Source: Cryptomeria japonica (Eukaryota; Streptophyta; Pinopsida; Cupressales; Cupressaceae). From it: DNA of 64,000 nucleotides. Under the pieces are notes generated by a model. That model saw nothing but the letters and a program-made list of their open reading frames with translations, was not told the origin of the DNA and ran no database searches. The DNA is taken from NCBI RefSeq assembly GCF_030272615.1, contig NC_081408.1:304887950-304951949 (forward strand), in the 5' to 3' direction. The first letter of the stretch is position 1. Each line of letters begins with the position of its first letter. Of the stretch, positions 11,672-22,142 are shown in pieces. The translations under genes were made by a program, and so were the position numbers.

Positions 11672-13236
11672 CATTATATAGAAGAGACGTTCATCAACAA
11701 CTCCATATACCATTGTATAGAAGAGACTTCAAGAAACTTTTATATGTATTCTTATATGGTATACACATGTGCTGTAAAAGAAAACATTCAAGTTTTAAAT
11801 ACCATGGGAATTCTAGGAAAAGAACCAGGCAAGAATCTAGTGCATGCATATTTCCCAAAATTGGAAAACGAGTCTATGTTGCATTACAAGGAGGTGAATG
11901 ACTACTTCATCATGAAAGTCTCTCGGGAAATAGAAGGAAGACTTGGAGAGAGGGTACCAGAAGAAGTAAGAAAGGTGATTCAATTCTATGGAGAATGGTA
12001 TATTCAGTTCCCCACTTGGTCATATTTAAGAGCGCAAGGATTTTTGGGGAGACCCTTTAAATTGCCAAGATACCCATCATTTTGGGCTTGGCTAATTGAA
12101 TTTTGTAGAAAAATGGTGGAGTTCCGTGATAACTACCTAAGCTCTCATAAAAAATTAGGGTTCAAATTCCCAGTAAAGATTGGGGAGTTTGGCTGTGAAT
12201 CATTGAATAATGCAAAAAAGGAAGAAGAAGACTTGCTAGCCAGAAATCTACAGTACTTCTAGTATACCAAGAAGGATTATGATCCATTGCACAACATATA
12301 AAAATATATTGCTAGAAGGGTCAAGCACATTCTTGACATAGAGGACTATTGGATGGATTGTAAAGATGAAAAGGAAGTAAGTAAAAGTACATATTACCAT
12401 AGATTGACAGTGGCCCAGGTAAAGAAATTAAGACCTACTAAAAGAGGGATTGAAGTACCTTCAGAAATAACAAAAGATGATGAAGAAGTCGTAAGATAGG
12501 ACTACCTAACATATAATGTGAAGGGAAGGCCATTAACATAACCTTCACCAAAAAAACCAGATATGGTTTTTATGGATCAAGTGAACCAACCTCGTTCGGA
12601 GGTAACTAAAAGGTGGTTGGAAGCATACAAAGTAGAAATGGTGCAATGAGGAACAAAGATCACAATAAGAAGGAAGAGGAAGAGGAATTCCAGAAGGAGA
12701 AATTGTAGAGTGAAAAATATTAATTGAGGAACAACTACCCAAAATAAAAATTGGAACAACTATCAACACTTGGCAAATAAATAGGCTACAAGAGGGAATA
12801 GACAAGCTGCAAAAGGCGAGAAGCAAAGCAGCAAATATCCAGTATCAAAATTCCAAACTCATAGAATTACTAATAGAAGGATTAGTAGAAGAAGTGATGG
12901 AGATGGGCAAAGACTGAGCATTGGAGGATTTCAAGGAAACATGAGATAGAAGAATATTAAAATTAGGCAAAGATGTAGATCTGAGGGTCCTAGGAGATAT
13001 CAGGCAAATTCAAAGTTGGGCAAGACAATACAACAACAACGTTATCGAAGAGGATTAGAACACTGAATCTGTGTGGGAAAAATTCCAAGTGCAAGAGCAT
13101 AATTTATCCATCTTAAAATATTCCAAAAGCAAGGAAATGTCTCAAATCCTAACAAGTTTGCAGCAGCATTGGACGCAATTGCAGGAGAATCCAAAAGGAA
13201 AAGAGAAGTCAAATGTTGACCAAGAACAAGAGTGAT
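11672..13236 (+). pseudogene. ORF1 copy A: unrecognised retroelement ORF, 5' truncated
   Basis: I do not recognise this family. It is a close paralogue, by eye, of the ORF at 58684-60860 and starts in the middle of it. One frame runs from 11672 to a stop at 12647 with few stops. Readable parts include NSIYHCIEETSRNFYMYSYM, VHAYFPKLENES, LHYKEVNDYFIMKV and RRYPSFWAWLIEFC-like segments. After 12650 coding continues in the -1 frame as a lysine/glutamate-rich, coiled-coil-like tail (INTWQINRLQEGIDKLQ, then EEDLNTES- and SLQQHW-like parts). It lies upstream of a Ty3 gag, the place where some Tat-lineage elements carry an extra ORF. Function unknown. Confidence 0.6.
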
Positions 13237-14089
13237 GTTAAGCTGTCAACATTTTGTCTTTCCTATAGGCGCACCATAAAAGTAGAAGTGTCTTTCATTT
13301 TAGCTTTTAGTTTGAGATTTGTAAACTTATGAGAGCTCTGATATATCTGAGCTTGTCTTCTTGTTTCTCTTACGAAGTAATTGTTTCAGTATTGTTTTCT
13401 CTTTGCAAAAAACTATTGTGATAAAGATGTGAAGACTTATAGCTAACTGTGTTGTTGTAATACATTATTCTAAATGAAGTAATATATGACTTTGCATGGA
13501 TTTCTGGTTTGTTATATCACTTCCTTTGTTTAATTTAGTGTTTCATCTGTGGATCGCATAATTTTACATATAATTGAGAGAATATTTTTAGTTACTTGTA
13601 GAATTGTTCTTTATCATTACTATTTGTTTCAGAGAGGTATTTACTAAAATATTATCAAGAAGAATCATAATTTATTTCTACACTTATAATTGTTGTTTAG
13701 TCTTGTATTTTAAATATCCAGAGAAGTTAGATGTAACATAGATATACTCCCAAAATTATGCCAAATTAAAGCTAGGTTGTCCTTAGAAGAAATAATGGGA
13801 ATACCCTCATATAAAAAAAATTGATGTATGCTACTGAGAAAGACAACAAGGTCTTAAAAATGATGTCTCAAGCCTTGAGGTTCAGGTTTCCTATACCTTG
13901 CAAGAAAATAAACTTATGGTTGAGAGCAAGAGTTTATAAATGTTGAGCGAATCAAAACCCACATCAACAAAATCTGGCATGAGAAGGAGGGCCCAAATAT
14001 TAAAGTTATAAGTAACCTTAGTAGTTTAAGTTGGAGTATAGAAGAGTAACTAGGTGTAGGTCTTGTGATCCTAGTGGTTAGTTTGAGGA
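13237..14089 (+). other. Non-coding spacer between ORF1 and gag
   Basis: No gene is visible. The first ~600 bp (to about 13828, ending TTGATGTATG) match the sequence following ORF1 copy B at 60861-61456, so it is part of the same repeated unit. A conserved pyrimidine run ending in TAG (about 13253-13268) resembles a 3' splice site. Confidence 0.5.
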
Positions 14090-15378
14090 ATTACTGGAGA
14101 GAAGGAATAGGAGGCCTAGGGCTAATTTAGTAGGACCAAATTTAGCAAACAATAATAGAGGAAAATTGTAGACTCCATTGCAATCTCCCCCTCCCCCTCC
14201 TTTGATGGTGTATCTTCATGTGAATTCACCTATCAGGTTCAATGTTTACCATGATTTACCAAAAAAGCCTGATAAATTGTGTCCAAAGTTTCATATTCAT
14301 GGTGATGCAGAAGTACATCTTAAGGTTTTCAAAGATATGTGTGGGAGAGCCCGAATCCAACATGAAGATGTAGTGTGTAGGTTGTTTCCATGCACTCTGA
14401 GTGAAGATCCTCATGTTTGGTATATTAATTTACCTATTGGTTCAATAACAACATGGGATTTGTTAGAAGAAGAATTCTTGTCTAGATTCAAAGCACCTAT
14501 AGATCTCACTATGTTATAGCATTAGTTCGCCTTGATTCAATGAGAACCAAATGAGCTAATTAGTAGTTTCAATGATAGATTCCACCAAACATATTCAAAG
14601 CTTGAGGCTCCATATACTTTAGAAGAACCATCAATGTTGTCTGTATATTATGTAGTTGTGGATCCCTTAACATTGATGTTTGTAACAAGGAAAATCTCAA
14701 TGATTGCAACCTTGTTAGTAGTGTATGATGAATCCATAAACATAAATAAGGAAATGAGACAGGTCAGATATGGTCTAGCTATAGGGCCTGGTTATAATAA
14801 TATGATAGTGCTAGTAGGAAATATTGTAGTGCAACCCATGCATGGAGTGAGACCCACAGGGTTCCCTCAAGGAATGCTTTCAAACCAAACAAGTCCAGAT
14901 AGTAATAAGGAAATAGTAGTACATCCCAAACCAGCTATCATGAAAGTCACCCCTAACAATGGAGGTTCCTTCTTCTCGCAGACTTCGGAAGTGAATAATC
15001 AGGAAGATCACATCAATAAACAAGAAATTAAGGAAATCTCTATCATGTTAAGGAAATTGACTACCGAGGTGTCATATCTAAGAAGTAGGAATAATAGTAA
15101 TAGAAACTATGATCAAGGAAATTTCAATCCACAACAAAGGTATAATCAGAATAGACCTCTGAGGCTGTGAAATTCTCAACCTAACAATGGAGGGATAGAT
15201 TCACCTTTAGATAACCCTCTGGCTAGGGAAAATAATCCCCCTACAAGAATTAATTTGATAGAATGTGCCCTAACTGATTGGTGCAGAATTAATAATATTG
15301 CAGGGCATGCAGTGAAAGATTGCCCGCAGTTCAAGATAGAAATGGATATTTTTCAATCTAAAGTCATGAACTTGCAAC
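14090..15378 (+). pseudogene. gag: Ty3/gypsy gag of the 11.7-21.6 kb element
   Basis: A retrotransposon Gag capsid domain is readable around 14180-14640 (PKKPDKLCPKFHIHGDAE, then DPHVWYINLPIGSITTWDLL, EEEFLSRFKAP). A polar linker (NYDQGNFNPQQRYNQNRPL) and a zinc-knuckle remnant follow at 15282-15323. That knuckle has exact CX2CX4HX4C spacing, but the second cysteine is asparagine (CRINNIAGHAVKDC). A stop after DLTML at 14517 and another near 15168 break it. The true start is not clear, because coding-like sequence begins upstream of 14178 without a good ATG. Confidence 0.7.
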
Positions 15379-16072
15379 ATTCATAAGAGTTCAATGAGAA
15401 AAATGCATGTAGGGAGATCATCCCAACTAGCTATGACATTGATCTACTTTTAGAAAGTCCTAGACAATCCACGGGGGTAATCCAAGAGAACACAGTGGTA
15501 GAATGTATTGAAAATATCGAGGAATTCACCGCTCTAGTAGTAGAATCCTATATATTCCCTTTTCAGCATGAACATTCCTTCGAATTAGAAACTAAGGAAG
15601 CATATGTTGCACAATGGTATCATAAAGGAAATACCTACAATTTGAGAAGAAAAACATATAGCAAGCCAAAAGAGCCTTTGAAAACCTCGGTACCACCAGA
15701 GAATTATCAAACACACCCTGATCTTCAAGAAAGTAATTTACCGACCATTGTCGAAGAAGATAAGTTTACAAAACCTCGGGAGTGACCAAAATAGGTAAAG
15801 TTAAAACTAGAGTCAATGATACGAGTGTTGAACAATTGATGAATTACTTAGTGGAAGAAATTAAGAAAGTGAAGGTAAATCTATCCATGACAGTATTATT
15901 AAGAACACCTATCATTAATAATGTATTTCTCAAAGGATGGAGGAGTATGTGGGTAAATAAAAGGGTGATCATAAAGAAAAGGAACCCAAGGTAAAAGAAA
16001 GGGAAGTTATGCTAGCCAATGAAGCGCATGAAGCGCAATGGCTAGCCAATGAAGCCAATGATGCCCCAGAAT
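15379..16072 (+). pseudogene. Gag-protease linker of the same Ty3 element
   Basis: Coding continues with a hydrophilic linker: IIPTSYDIDLLLESPRQSTG, WYHKGNTYNLRRKTYSKP and, just before the foldback insertion, two copies of a LANEA-containing unit (16012-16060, MLANEAHEAQWLANEAND). This is the usual place between the zinc knuckle and protease of Tat-type elements. A stop at 15783 and frame changes show decay. The linker has no known catalytic role. Confidence 0.5.
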
Positions 16073-16145
16073 CAATATTAACAATAGAATTTTATTAATT
16101 CTTATTAATAAAAATAAACCAAGAAGAATTTAACTTAAACATCTT

Positions 16146-16146
<1 letters not shown>

Positions 16147-16180
<34 letters not shown>
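16147..16180. repeat. (CA)n(TA)n microsatellite
   Basis: About twelve CA units followed by five TA units in the left arm of the foldback element. Its counterpart in the right arm is the much longer TA/TG tract. Confidence 0.9.
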
Positions 16181-17105
16181 AATAGAAATACTTGAATTAA
16201 ATCTATACATACACATTCGTATATATATTATGAATACATATAAATGAAGTAATAGAATTTATTGATTTAAAATTAATGATTAAATAAAACTCTAATCATA
16301 TAATTTCCCAAATTTAAATGGGGTTACCCTATTCTAATTTTGAATAGGGTTTCCCCCCCTTTTTATTTACTTAAACAAAAGAAAAAACTATATTGACCTA
16401 AACAAAAACCTATAAAAATAACTATCATACTAACATTTTTTTTTACTTTATGCTTAACCTAACTCGAAATTTGGATTAGGGTTTATGTGTTATGCAGGGT
16501 GGAGTTTATGCTCATGGCGGACGCCATATTTTTCCACGGCAGTAGATCTTATCCTAGAGGGCTGGGGATATTGTTTTATGGTGGCCGCAGGGGGTTTTAC
16601 ACAGGCGGCGGTGGTGGGGGGTTGTGCCACCCGTAGCGGTGCCTTGGGCGCCACTACAGGTCGCGGCCCGCAGTGTAAAACCCCCTTGTGGCCACCGTAA
16701 AACAATATCCCTAGCCCCCTGGGATAAGATCTATTGCCGTGGAAAAAACATGGCCTCCTCTGTGAGCATAAACTCCACCCTACATAACACACAAACCCTA
16801 ACCCGAATTTCGAGTTAGGGTAAGCATAAAGTAAAAAAAATGTTAGTATGGTAGTTGTTTTTATAAGTTTTTTATTAGGTCAATATAGTTTTTTCTTTTG
16901 TTTGAGTAAATAAAAAGGGGGGGAAACCCTATTCAAAATTTGAATAGGGTAACCCCATTTAAATTTGGGAAATTATATGATTAGAGTTTTATTTAATCAT
17001 TAATTTTAAATCAATAAATTCTATTAGTTCATTTATATGTATTCATTTATTATTATATATGTATTTATAATATATATACAAATGTGTATGTATAGATTTA
17101 ATTCA

Positions 17106-17390
17106 AGTATTTCTATTTTTATATATATATTAGATATGCTATATATAAGCATATGTGAATATATATATATATACATATATACATACATATATATATACAT
17201 ATATATGTATATGTGTATATGTATATATGTATGTATATATACATATGTATATATGTATATATACATACATATATACATATACACATATACATATATATGT
17301 ATATATATATGTATGTATATATGTATATATATATATATTCATATATGCTTATATATGTATATGTGTATATGTATATATGTATAAGATGTT
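17106..17390. repeat. TA/TG-rich microsatellite, about 285 bp
   Basis: Nearly pure alternating TATA, TACA and TGTA units. Long open frames of Tyr/Ile/Met/Cys residues on both strands are a by-product of this composition and are not genes. Confidence 0.9.
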
Positions 17391-17452
17391 TAAGTTAAAT
17401 TCTTCTTGGTTTATTTTTATTAATACGAATTAATAAAAGTCTATTGTTAATA

Positions 17453-17840
17453 AGAATTTGCATAACTACCTAATTGATTATGGGGCATCCACAAATATCA
17501 TGCCTCTGGCAGTTCATCAAGAATTAGGTTTGACTCCAGCAAGGTCAAATCGTAACGGAACATAGCTAGATCGTACAAAAGTAAATGTGATGGGAGAATT
17601 GACAAATATACATATGCAATTGGCATTTGATCCAAGGATACAAGGTTTCATGGATATTTAGATGGTGGATATACCTGATCAATATGGGATTCTACTAAGT
17701 AGAGACTGGTTTGGAATGTTAAATAGATATTCACACACGGATTTTTCTCAAATAAGGAGAATGTGATATTACATATTAAAGTAGAGCCCAAAGTTTATGG
17801 CATAAAACCATAGATGGATGAAATATGTACTTTGGTAACG
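17453..17840 (+). pseudogene. pol: Retropepsin-like protease of the Ty3 element
   Basis: After the foldback insertion the Ty3 coding sequence resumes with a protease. NYLIDYGASTNIMPLAVHQE (about 17465-17525) contains the active-site DxGAS motif with tyrosine in the variable place. DIPDQYGILLSRDWFGML near 17670-17720 is the conserved C-terminal part. The enzyme would cleave the polyprotein. Stops (for example near 17565, 17660 and 17765) show it is dead. Confidence 0.7.
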
Positions 17841-18269
17841 AAGACCATTATAAAAGGCTTAACTTACACAAATATATTGATTCTATCAGGTGGTGAATGT
17901 TCTGATGAAGAGAAGGATGTACTGGAAATGTTCACATAAATGATTGCTTAGAAAGATGACACTTGCATACAACAAGGAACACCGTTGTAGTTGATATTAT
18001 TAAATTATTGGTGCATGGTTCACAATGCTAAACACCCTAAAGCTTAGTGTATAATATGTCTGACTGTTGTGGACAATAAGAAGACTACAAGTAAAGCAAT
18101 ACAAAGGGAGAAGAGTCCAATAGAAAACAATGAGTTGAAAAACAACAAAGAAATTAAGGAATCGGAGAAGAGAAAAGTGTCCCCAAATTGCAAAGAATTG
18201 CTTAAAATGGGAAGATGTAAAATTGATTCCAAGATTTAAAAATCTCCCGCATTAAGAGAAAATAGGATC

Positions 18270-18640
18270 TAGACATTAAAATTTCATGGATTGAAGTCCA
18301 AGCAAGGTATAGGGATAGGAATAGAGTTGAGTAATCTAAAATGAAATTCATACCTAGCAGCTTACAGACTCCAGTTCCAATGTACCCATAATGTTACTGA
18401 ATATAAAGAATTGATACATGGCTTATTGTTAGCCATAAATAAAGGAGTATGGATATTGAGAGTAATGGGAGACTCTGAATTAGTAGTTAGACAAATAAGG
18501 AAACAATATGTTTTCCGATACAAGAAACTCGCTAGTTATCAAAACCAGGTATGGGATTTAATAAAAAAAAAATTGAAGCTTTTAATATCAAACATATCTC
18601 GAGAAAGTTTAACAAAAGATTGGATGCTCTAGAAATATCA
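18270..18640 (+). pseudogene. pol: Archaeal-type RNase H domain upstream of RT
   Basis: This is a second, archaeal-like RNase H that degrades RNA in RNA/DNA hybrids. The readable parts are KSKQGIGIGIELSN, AYRLQFQCTHNVTEYKELIH with the catalytic glutamate, and LRVMGDSELVVRQIR with the second aspartate. The first catalytic aspartate is lost (HGL in place of DGS/DGA). It precedes the RT here, whereas the Tat element at 37.4 kb has it after the ordinary RNase H. A frame change near 18570 leads into a linker (SIPDNVQNLQVFKDG, then IPKGIIELERLFDADQ) running to 19130. Confidence 0.65.
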
Positions 18641-19134
18641 TCTATTTCATTGGAACCACTTGAGTCTTCCAGATTGAAGAAGTTTATAGTAGAATTGGTA
18701 CCAATTCCATCCATACCTGATAACGTGCAAAACTTACAAGTTTTCAAAGATGGCCATCATATTAGAGAATTCATCACAAATTCTTGTATTTTTGAAGCAC
18801 AAGTGATTGATGAAATTGATATGCCAAGTGTTGAAGCAAAGGAATTTCCCGACGCATTGAAATGTAATAATATTCCTAAAGGCATAATAGAGCTAGAAAG
18901 ACTGTTTGATGCAGACCAAGTGCTAAAACAAAAGAGCTTGCCTAAAACAGAAGGGGATAAGTGTCAACAGGCTAGTTTAGACATGACAAAGGGACAACAA
19001 AATGTTTTGATAGGAGAGGTTTGTACTGAAAAGGAAAAGGATGGCATAATACAAGCATTGAAGGAGTATATACATGTCATCACATGGACCTATGAAGATC
19101 TGAAAATGTATGACACATCAATTATCACTCTATG
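18641..19134 (+). pseudogene. pol: Linker between RNase H and RT of the Ty3 element
   Basis: One open frame (18551-19135) encodes a polar connector ending in IHVITWTYEDLKMYDTSI, the conserved stretch that precedes the RT fingers in this type of plant Ty3 polyprotein. It has no catalytic motif. The frame is intact, but both neighbours are broken. Confidence 0.55.
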
Positions 19135-19860
19135 ATCCCTTTAAAGTCAGATGTAAAGCCATTTAGGTAGAAATAGAGACTAGTGAATGCCTTGATAAAG
19201 ATAATTATCCATTACCACCCTTAGACAAAGTACTTCAGAGAGTTAATGGATCTCAAATGATGTCCTTCCTAGATGGATTCTTAGGATATAACCAAGTTAT
19301 GGTTGACAAAGAGGAATAGGCTAAAAACTACATTTACCATAAAGTGGGGAACATTCGCTTATAGAAGAATGTCATTTGGATTGATCAATGCACGAGCAAT
19401 ATTTCAGAGGGTGATGGATATCGCATTCAGATAATTGAGTGGTAAATGCATCATAATTTACATGGATGATCTTACTGTTTTTCAAAAGATAGGTCCACAC
19501 ATGTACATGATTTGTGGAAAGTATTAAAGAAATGTGAGCAATATAGAATATATTTAAACCCACAAAAATGTATGTTTGGGATAACAGAGGGAAAATTATT
19601 AGGGTATATAATATTAGAAGCTGGAATATCAATTGATCCAGATCGAGTAAGTGCTTTGATGAAGTTACAACCCCCGAATAGTAAAAAGGAATTAAAATCC
19701 TATTTTTGGAAATATCAATTTTGTCAACAAATACATCACGGGTTTTGTGGAGATAGTACAACCTTTGAATGCTATGCTAAAAAAGGAGGCCAAGATAGAA
19801 TGGATGAAGGAAGCATAAGAAGCTTTTGAAAATGTGAAGAAAGCTATAGCAGATGCTCTA
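19135..19860 (+). pseudogene. pol: Reverse transcriptase of the Ty3 element
   Basis: RT fragments appear in several frames: NYPLPPLDKVLQRVNGSQMM and SFLDGFLGYNQVMV (about 19205-19305), the catalytic IIYMDDL at 19450-19470 (YMDD intact), and the thumb region LNPQKCMFGITEGKLLGYI with a SIDPDRVSALMKLQ-like continuation to 19700. At least four frame changes or stops separate them. The enzyme would copy element RNA into DNA; this copy cannot. Confidence 0.75.
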
Positions 19861-20349
19861 GTGTTCTCTAGCCCTGATTAAAGCAAGACATTTTATATAT
19901 ACTCATTTGCTTGAGAGCATACATGTGCAGCAGTACTAACATAGAAAACTAAAACAAAAGAAGAAAATCCCATATCATTCATGAGTTGTTTGTTTAAATA
20001 TGCGGAGCTAAGATACATAAATGTCAAAAAACATGTTTTCACATTGGTGAAAGCAATTCAAAAATTCAGAGATTACATTCTAAGAAGTAAAGCCATAGCA
20101 ATTATGCCTGATGCCTCATTGAAAACTCTTCTAATGCAAAATGAGATAGGAGAGAGGAAAGCCAAATGGATCATCATTATACAAGAGTTTGATATAGAAA
20201 TTGTCCCAATGAAGTTGGTCAAGGGACAAGCTCTGGTGCAAGCAATTGCAGAAATAGATCCGCAACTCATAAGTCAACAATATGTGCTAAATGACAAAAA
20301 GCAAGATGAATGGTATGAATATTTAATGTACTTCCTTATAATGGTATGA
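19861..20349 (+). pseudogene. pol: RNase H of the Ty3 element
   Basis: The ordinary Ty3 RNase H follows RT. The frame 19981-20349 keeps the C-terminal half (LRYINVKKHVFTLVKAIQKF, DYILRSKAIAIMPDAS, KWIIIIQEFDIEIVPMKLV, KGQALVQAIA). The N-terminal half before 19980 contains stops. The domain would remove the RNA strand after reverse transcription. Confidence 0.7.
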
Positions 20350-20369
20350 TGTCCTAAACATTTGAACAA

Positions 20370-21555
20370 ATTACAGCATAGAGCACTGAAAGTCAAGACA
20401 CAAAATTATATGATAAAGAATGGCAGTTTGTTCTACAAAGATCATTCGGGAGTTTATTTAAGATGCGTAAGTAAAAAAAAAATAGAAAAGATCCTTTAAG
20501 AATTTCATGATAAACTTGGTACGAGACATGGAGGGCATCTTGCTACAACTCACACAGTACTTAGATCTGGATATTATTGGCCCACTATCTTTAAAGATGT
20601 ATACCAACACATACAGAATTGTCATGCTTGCCAAGTTCAAGCTGATAAAGGAAAATACTCAGCACAACCATTACAATATGTAATAGAAGTGGGACCATTT
20701 GCACAATGGGGAATGGATTTTATTGGAATGATAAACCCACTATCATCAGGAGGGCATAGGTATATTCTAACCTTGACAAATTATTGTATCGGGTGGTCTG
20801 AAGCAACGGTGTTAAAAAATTGCACCACAAACGTTGTCACCCAATTTCTGGAGGATAACATCATCACTCATTTTGGAGACCCAACTTTTCTATTATGTAA
20901 CAATGGCCCTACTTTCACATCTTTGAAATTTATTGACTGGGGATTTGAATTAGGAATCATTTTAAAGTTTTCTTCGAATTATTATCCTCACGGGAATGGT
21001 TTAGTAGAGTCCACTAATAAGAATCTGATAGATGTCATTAAAAAATTGTTAAACAAAAACCCAAGAGGGTGGCATGACCTATTAAAGTATGCATTATGGG
21101 TCGATTGAACTAGAGTTAAAAGTAGTTTGGGAAATTCCCCATACCACATTGTTTATGGCCTAGACCCAGTAGTACTCACAAATTTAAAGAAACCCACACT
21201 AAAATTTATTCATGAATATTTGGGGTTTGAAAACAAAGAAGTGAGGTTAACCCAACTACTAAACCTAGATGAGAAAATCGATAGAGCTACTAAGTATATG
21301 AATAAAAACCAAGCTACGATTAAACAATGGTTTGACAAACAAGCGAGAGTAAATTCATTTTATTTAGCAGACCTAGTGCTGTATTGTGAAAAGTCGCAGG
21401 AAGGAAAAGGAACTTTTGGAAAATTCACACTAGTATGGTCAGGACTATATCAAATAGAGGAGATTTTAGAGACAATGCATTCATATTATCAACATTAGAA
21501 GGAGACCCCCTTGTGTTTCCTATCAATGGGCAGTTTCTAAAATATTATTTTTAAA
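20370..21555 (+). pseudogene. pol: Integrase of the Ty3 element
   Basis: The zinc region (HDKLGTRHGGH, then CHACQ, 20510-20635) is followed by the core. The first catalytic aspartate is in WGMDFIG (20710) and the glutamate in NGLVESTNKN (21000-21025). The second aspartate has become asparagine (LCNNGPTF near 20900), so the DDE triad is broken. A stop at 21106 and a frame change near 21480 precede a C-terminal end reading FILSTLEGDPLVFPINGQFL. This is the typical last segment of Tat-type integrases. Confidence 0.8.
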
Positions 21556-22142
21556 TGCAAGGACCTAGAATTAGAGTTGTAAATAGTGTAAATAGTGTTG
21601 TAGGTTAGAGCATAGTCTCGTTAATAAAATTATGGAGGGTTCAAAGCAATTTAGTTAGTAGGTGTGTTATAATTGAGTAGAGTTAGTAGGAGGAGTAGTG
21701 TAAGAAATAAGCGGAATCCATAGAGAAGAAGAAAAAAGAGAGCAACCAATTTCAAACATAAGGCAATATCAAGATTTCCATTTATCAACATGAAATATGT
21801 ACAACTATCAAAAGATATCATCCAAAATACACATGGTTACATTCAAAATGAGCATATTTACATTCGTAAAGAGAAAAGATTTGAGATTGTAGTAAGATTT
21901 TATGGTAGCTGTCACAAGGCAAAAATGGAAAGAGGAATTCTAAGTTGTCGAGGAGCATCAGCCATATCAAGAAGTCAATCTTCCTGAGCCCATTTGTGTC
22001 CGGAATTAACCTAAAGTACTTATTTAGGTAGCGGCAAGCCTGAAGAGATTTCTCTCGATGTTCTTGGATAGTGTTGGTGTAGAAACAACCCAGAAATTTT
22101 AAAATAGGCACCTGTATAGGGGAAATCCAAAAGTCTACAATA
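21556..22142 (+). other. Non-coding sequence after Ty3 integrase
   Basis: No gene seen. Expected to be the 3' untranslated part of the Ty3 element, but no polypurine tract or LTR start could be identified before the TIR transposon at 22143. Confidence 0.4.

Larger units (their letters stand above)
16073..17452. mobile_element. Foldback / long inverted-repeat element with GC-rich loop
   Basis: The left arm (16076-16602) pairs with the right arm (16673-17452) almost base for base. The outer ends are TATTAACAATAG and CTATTGTTAATA; the inner ends are GGGGGTTTTACAC and GTGTAAAACCCCC. The 70-bp loop is very GC-rich, while the arms become AT-rich outward. The right arm is about 250 bp longer because of a TA/TG microsatellite. 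AGAAT flanks both sides (16068-16072 and 17453-17457), a possible 5-bp target repeat, although three unpaired bases separate the left copy from the first paired base. It interrupts the Ty3 element between gag linker and protease. No transposase is encoded; the open frames in the arms are mirror images of each other. Confidence 0.8.

Noticed and set aside
12545-12826. Minus-strand hydrophobic ORF, also at 60187-60435
   Set aside because: Antisense shadow of the ORF1 coiled-coil tail in copies A and B; conserved only because the copies are.
16485-16818. Open frames on both strands in the foldback centre
   Set aside because: The two strands encode nearly the same peptide because the region is an inverted repeat; no domain seen.
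17033-17433. Several overlapping open frames on both strands (Tyr/Ile-rich)
   Set aside because: They translate a TA/TG microsatellite and mirror each other.
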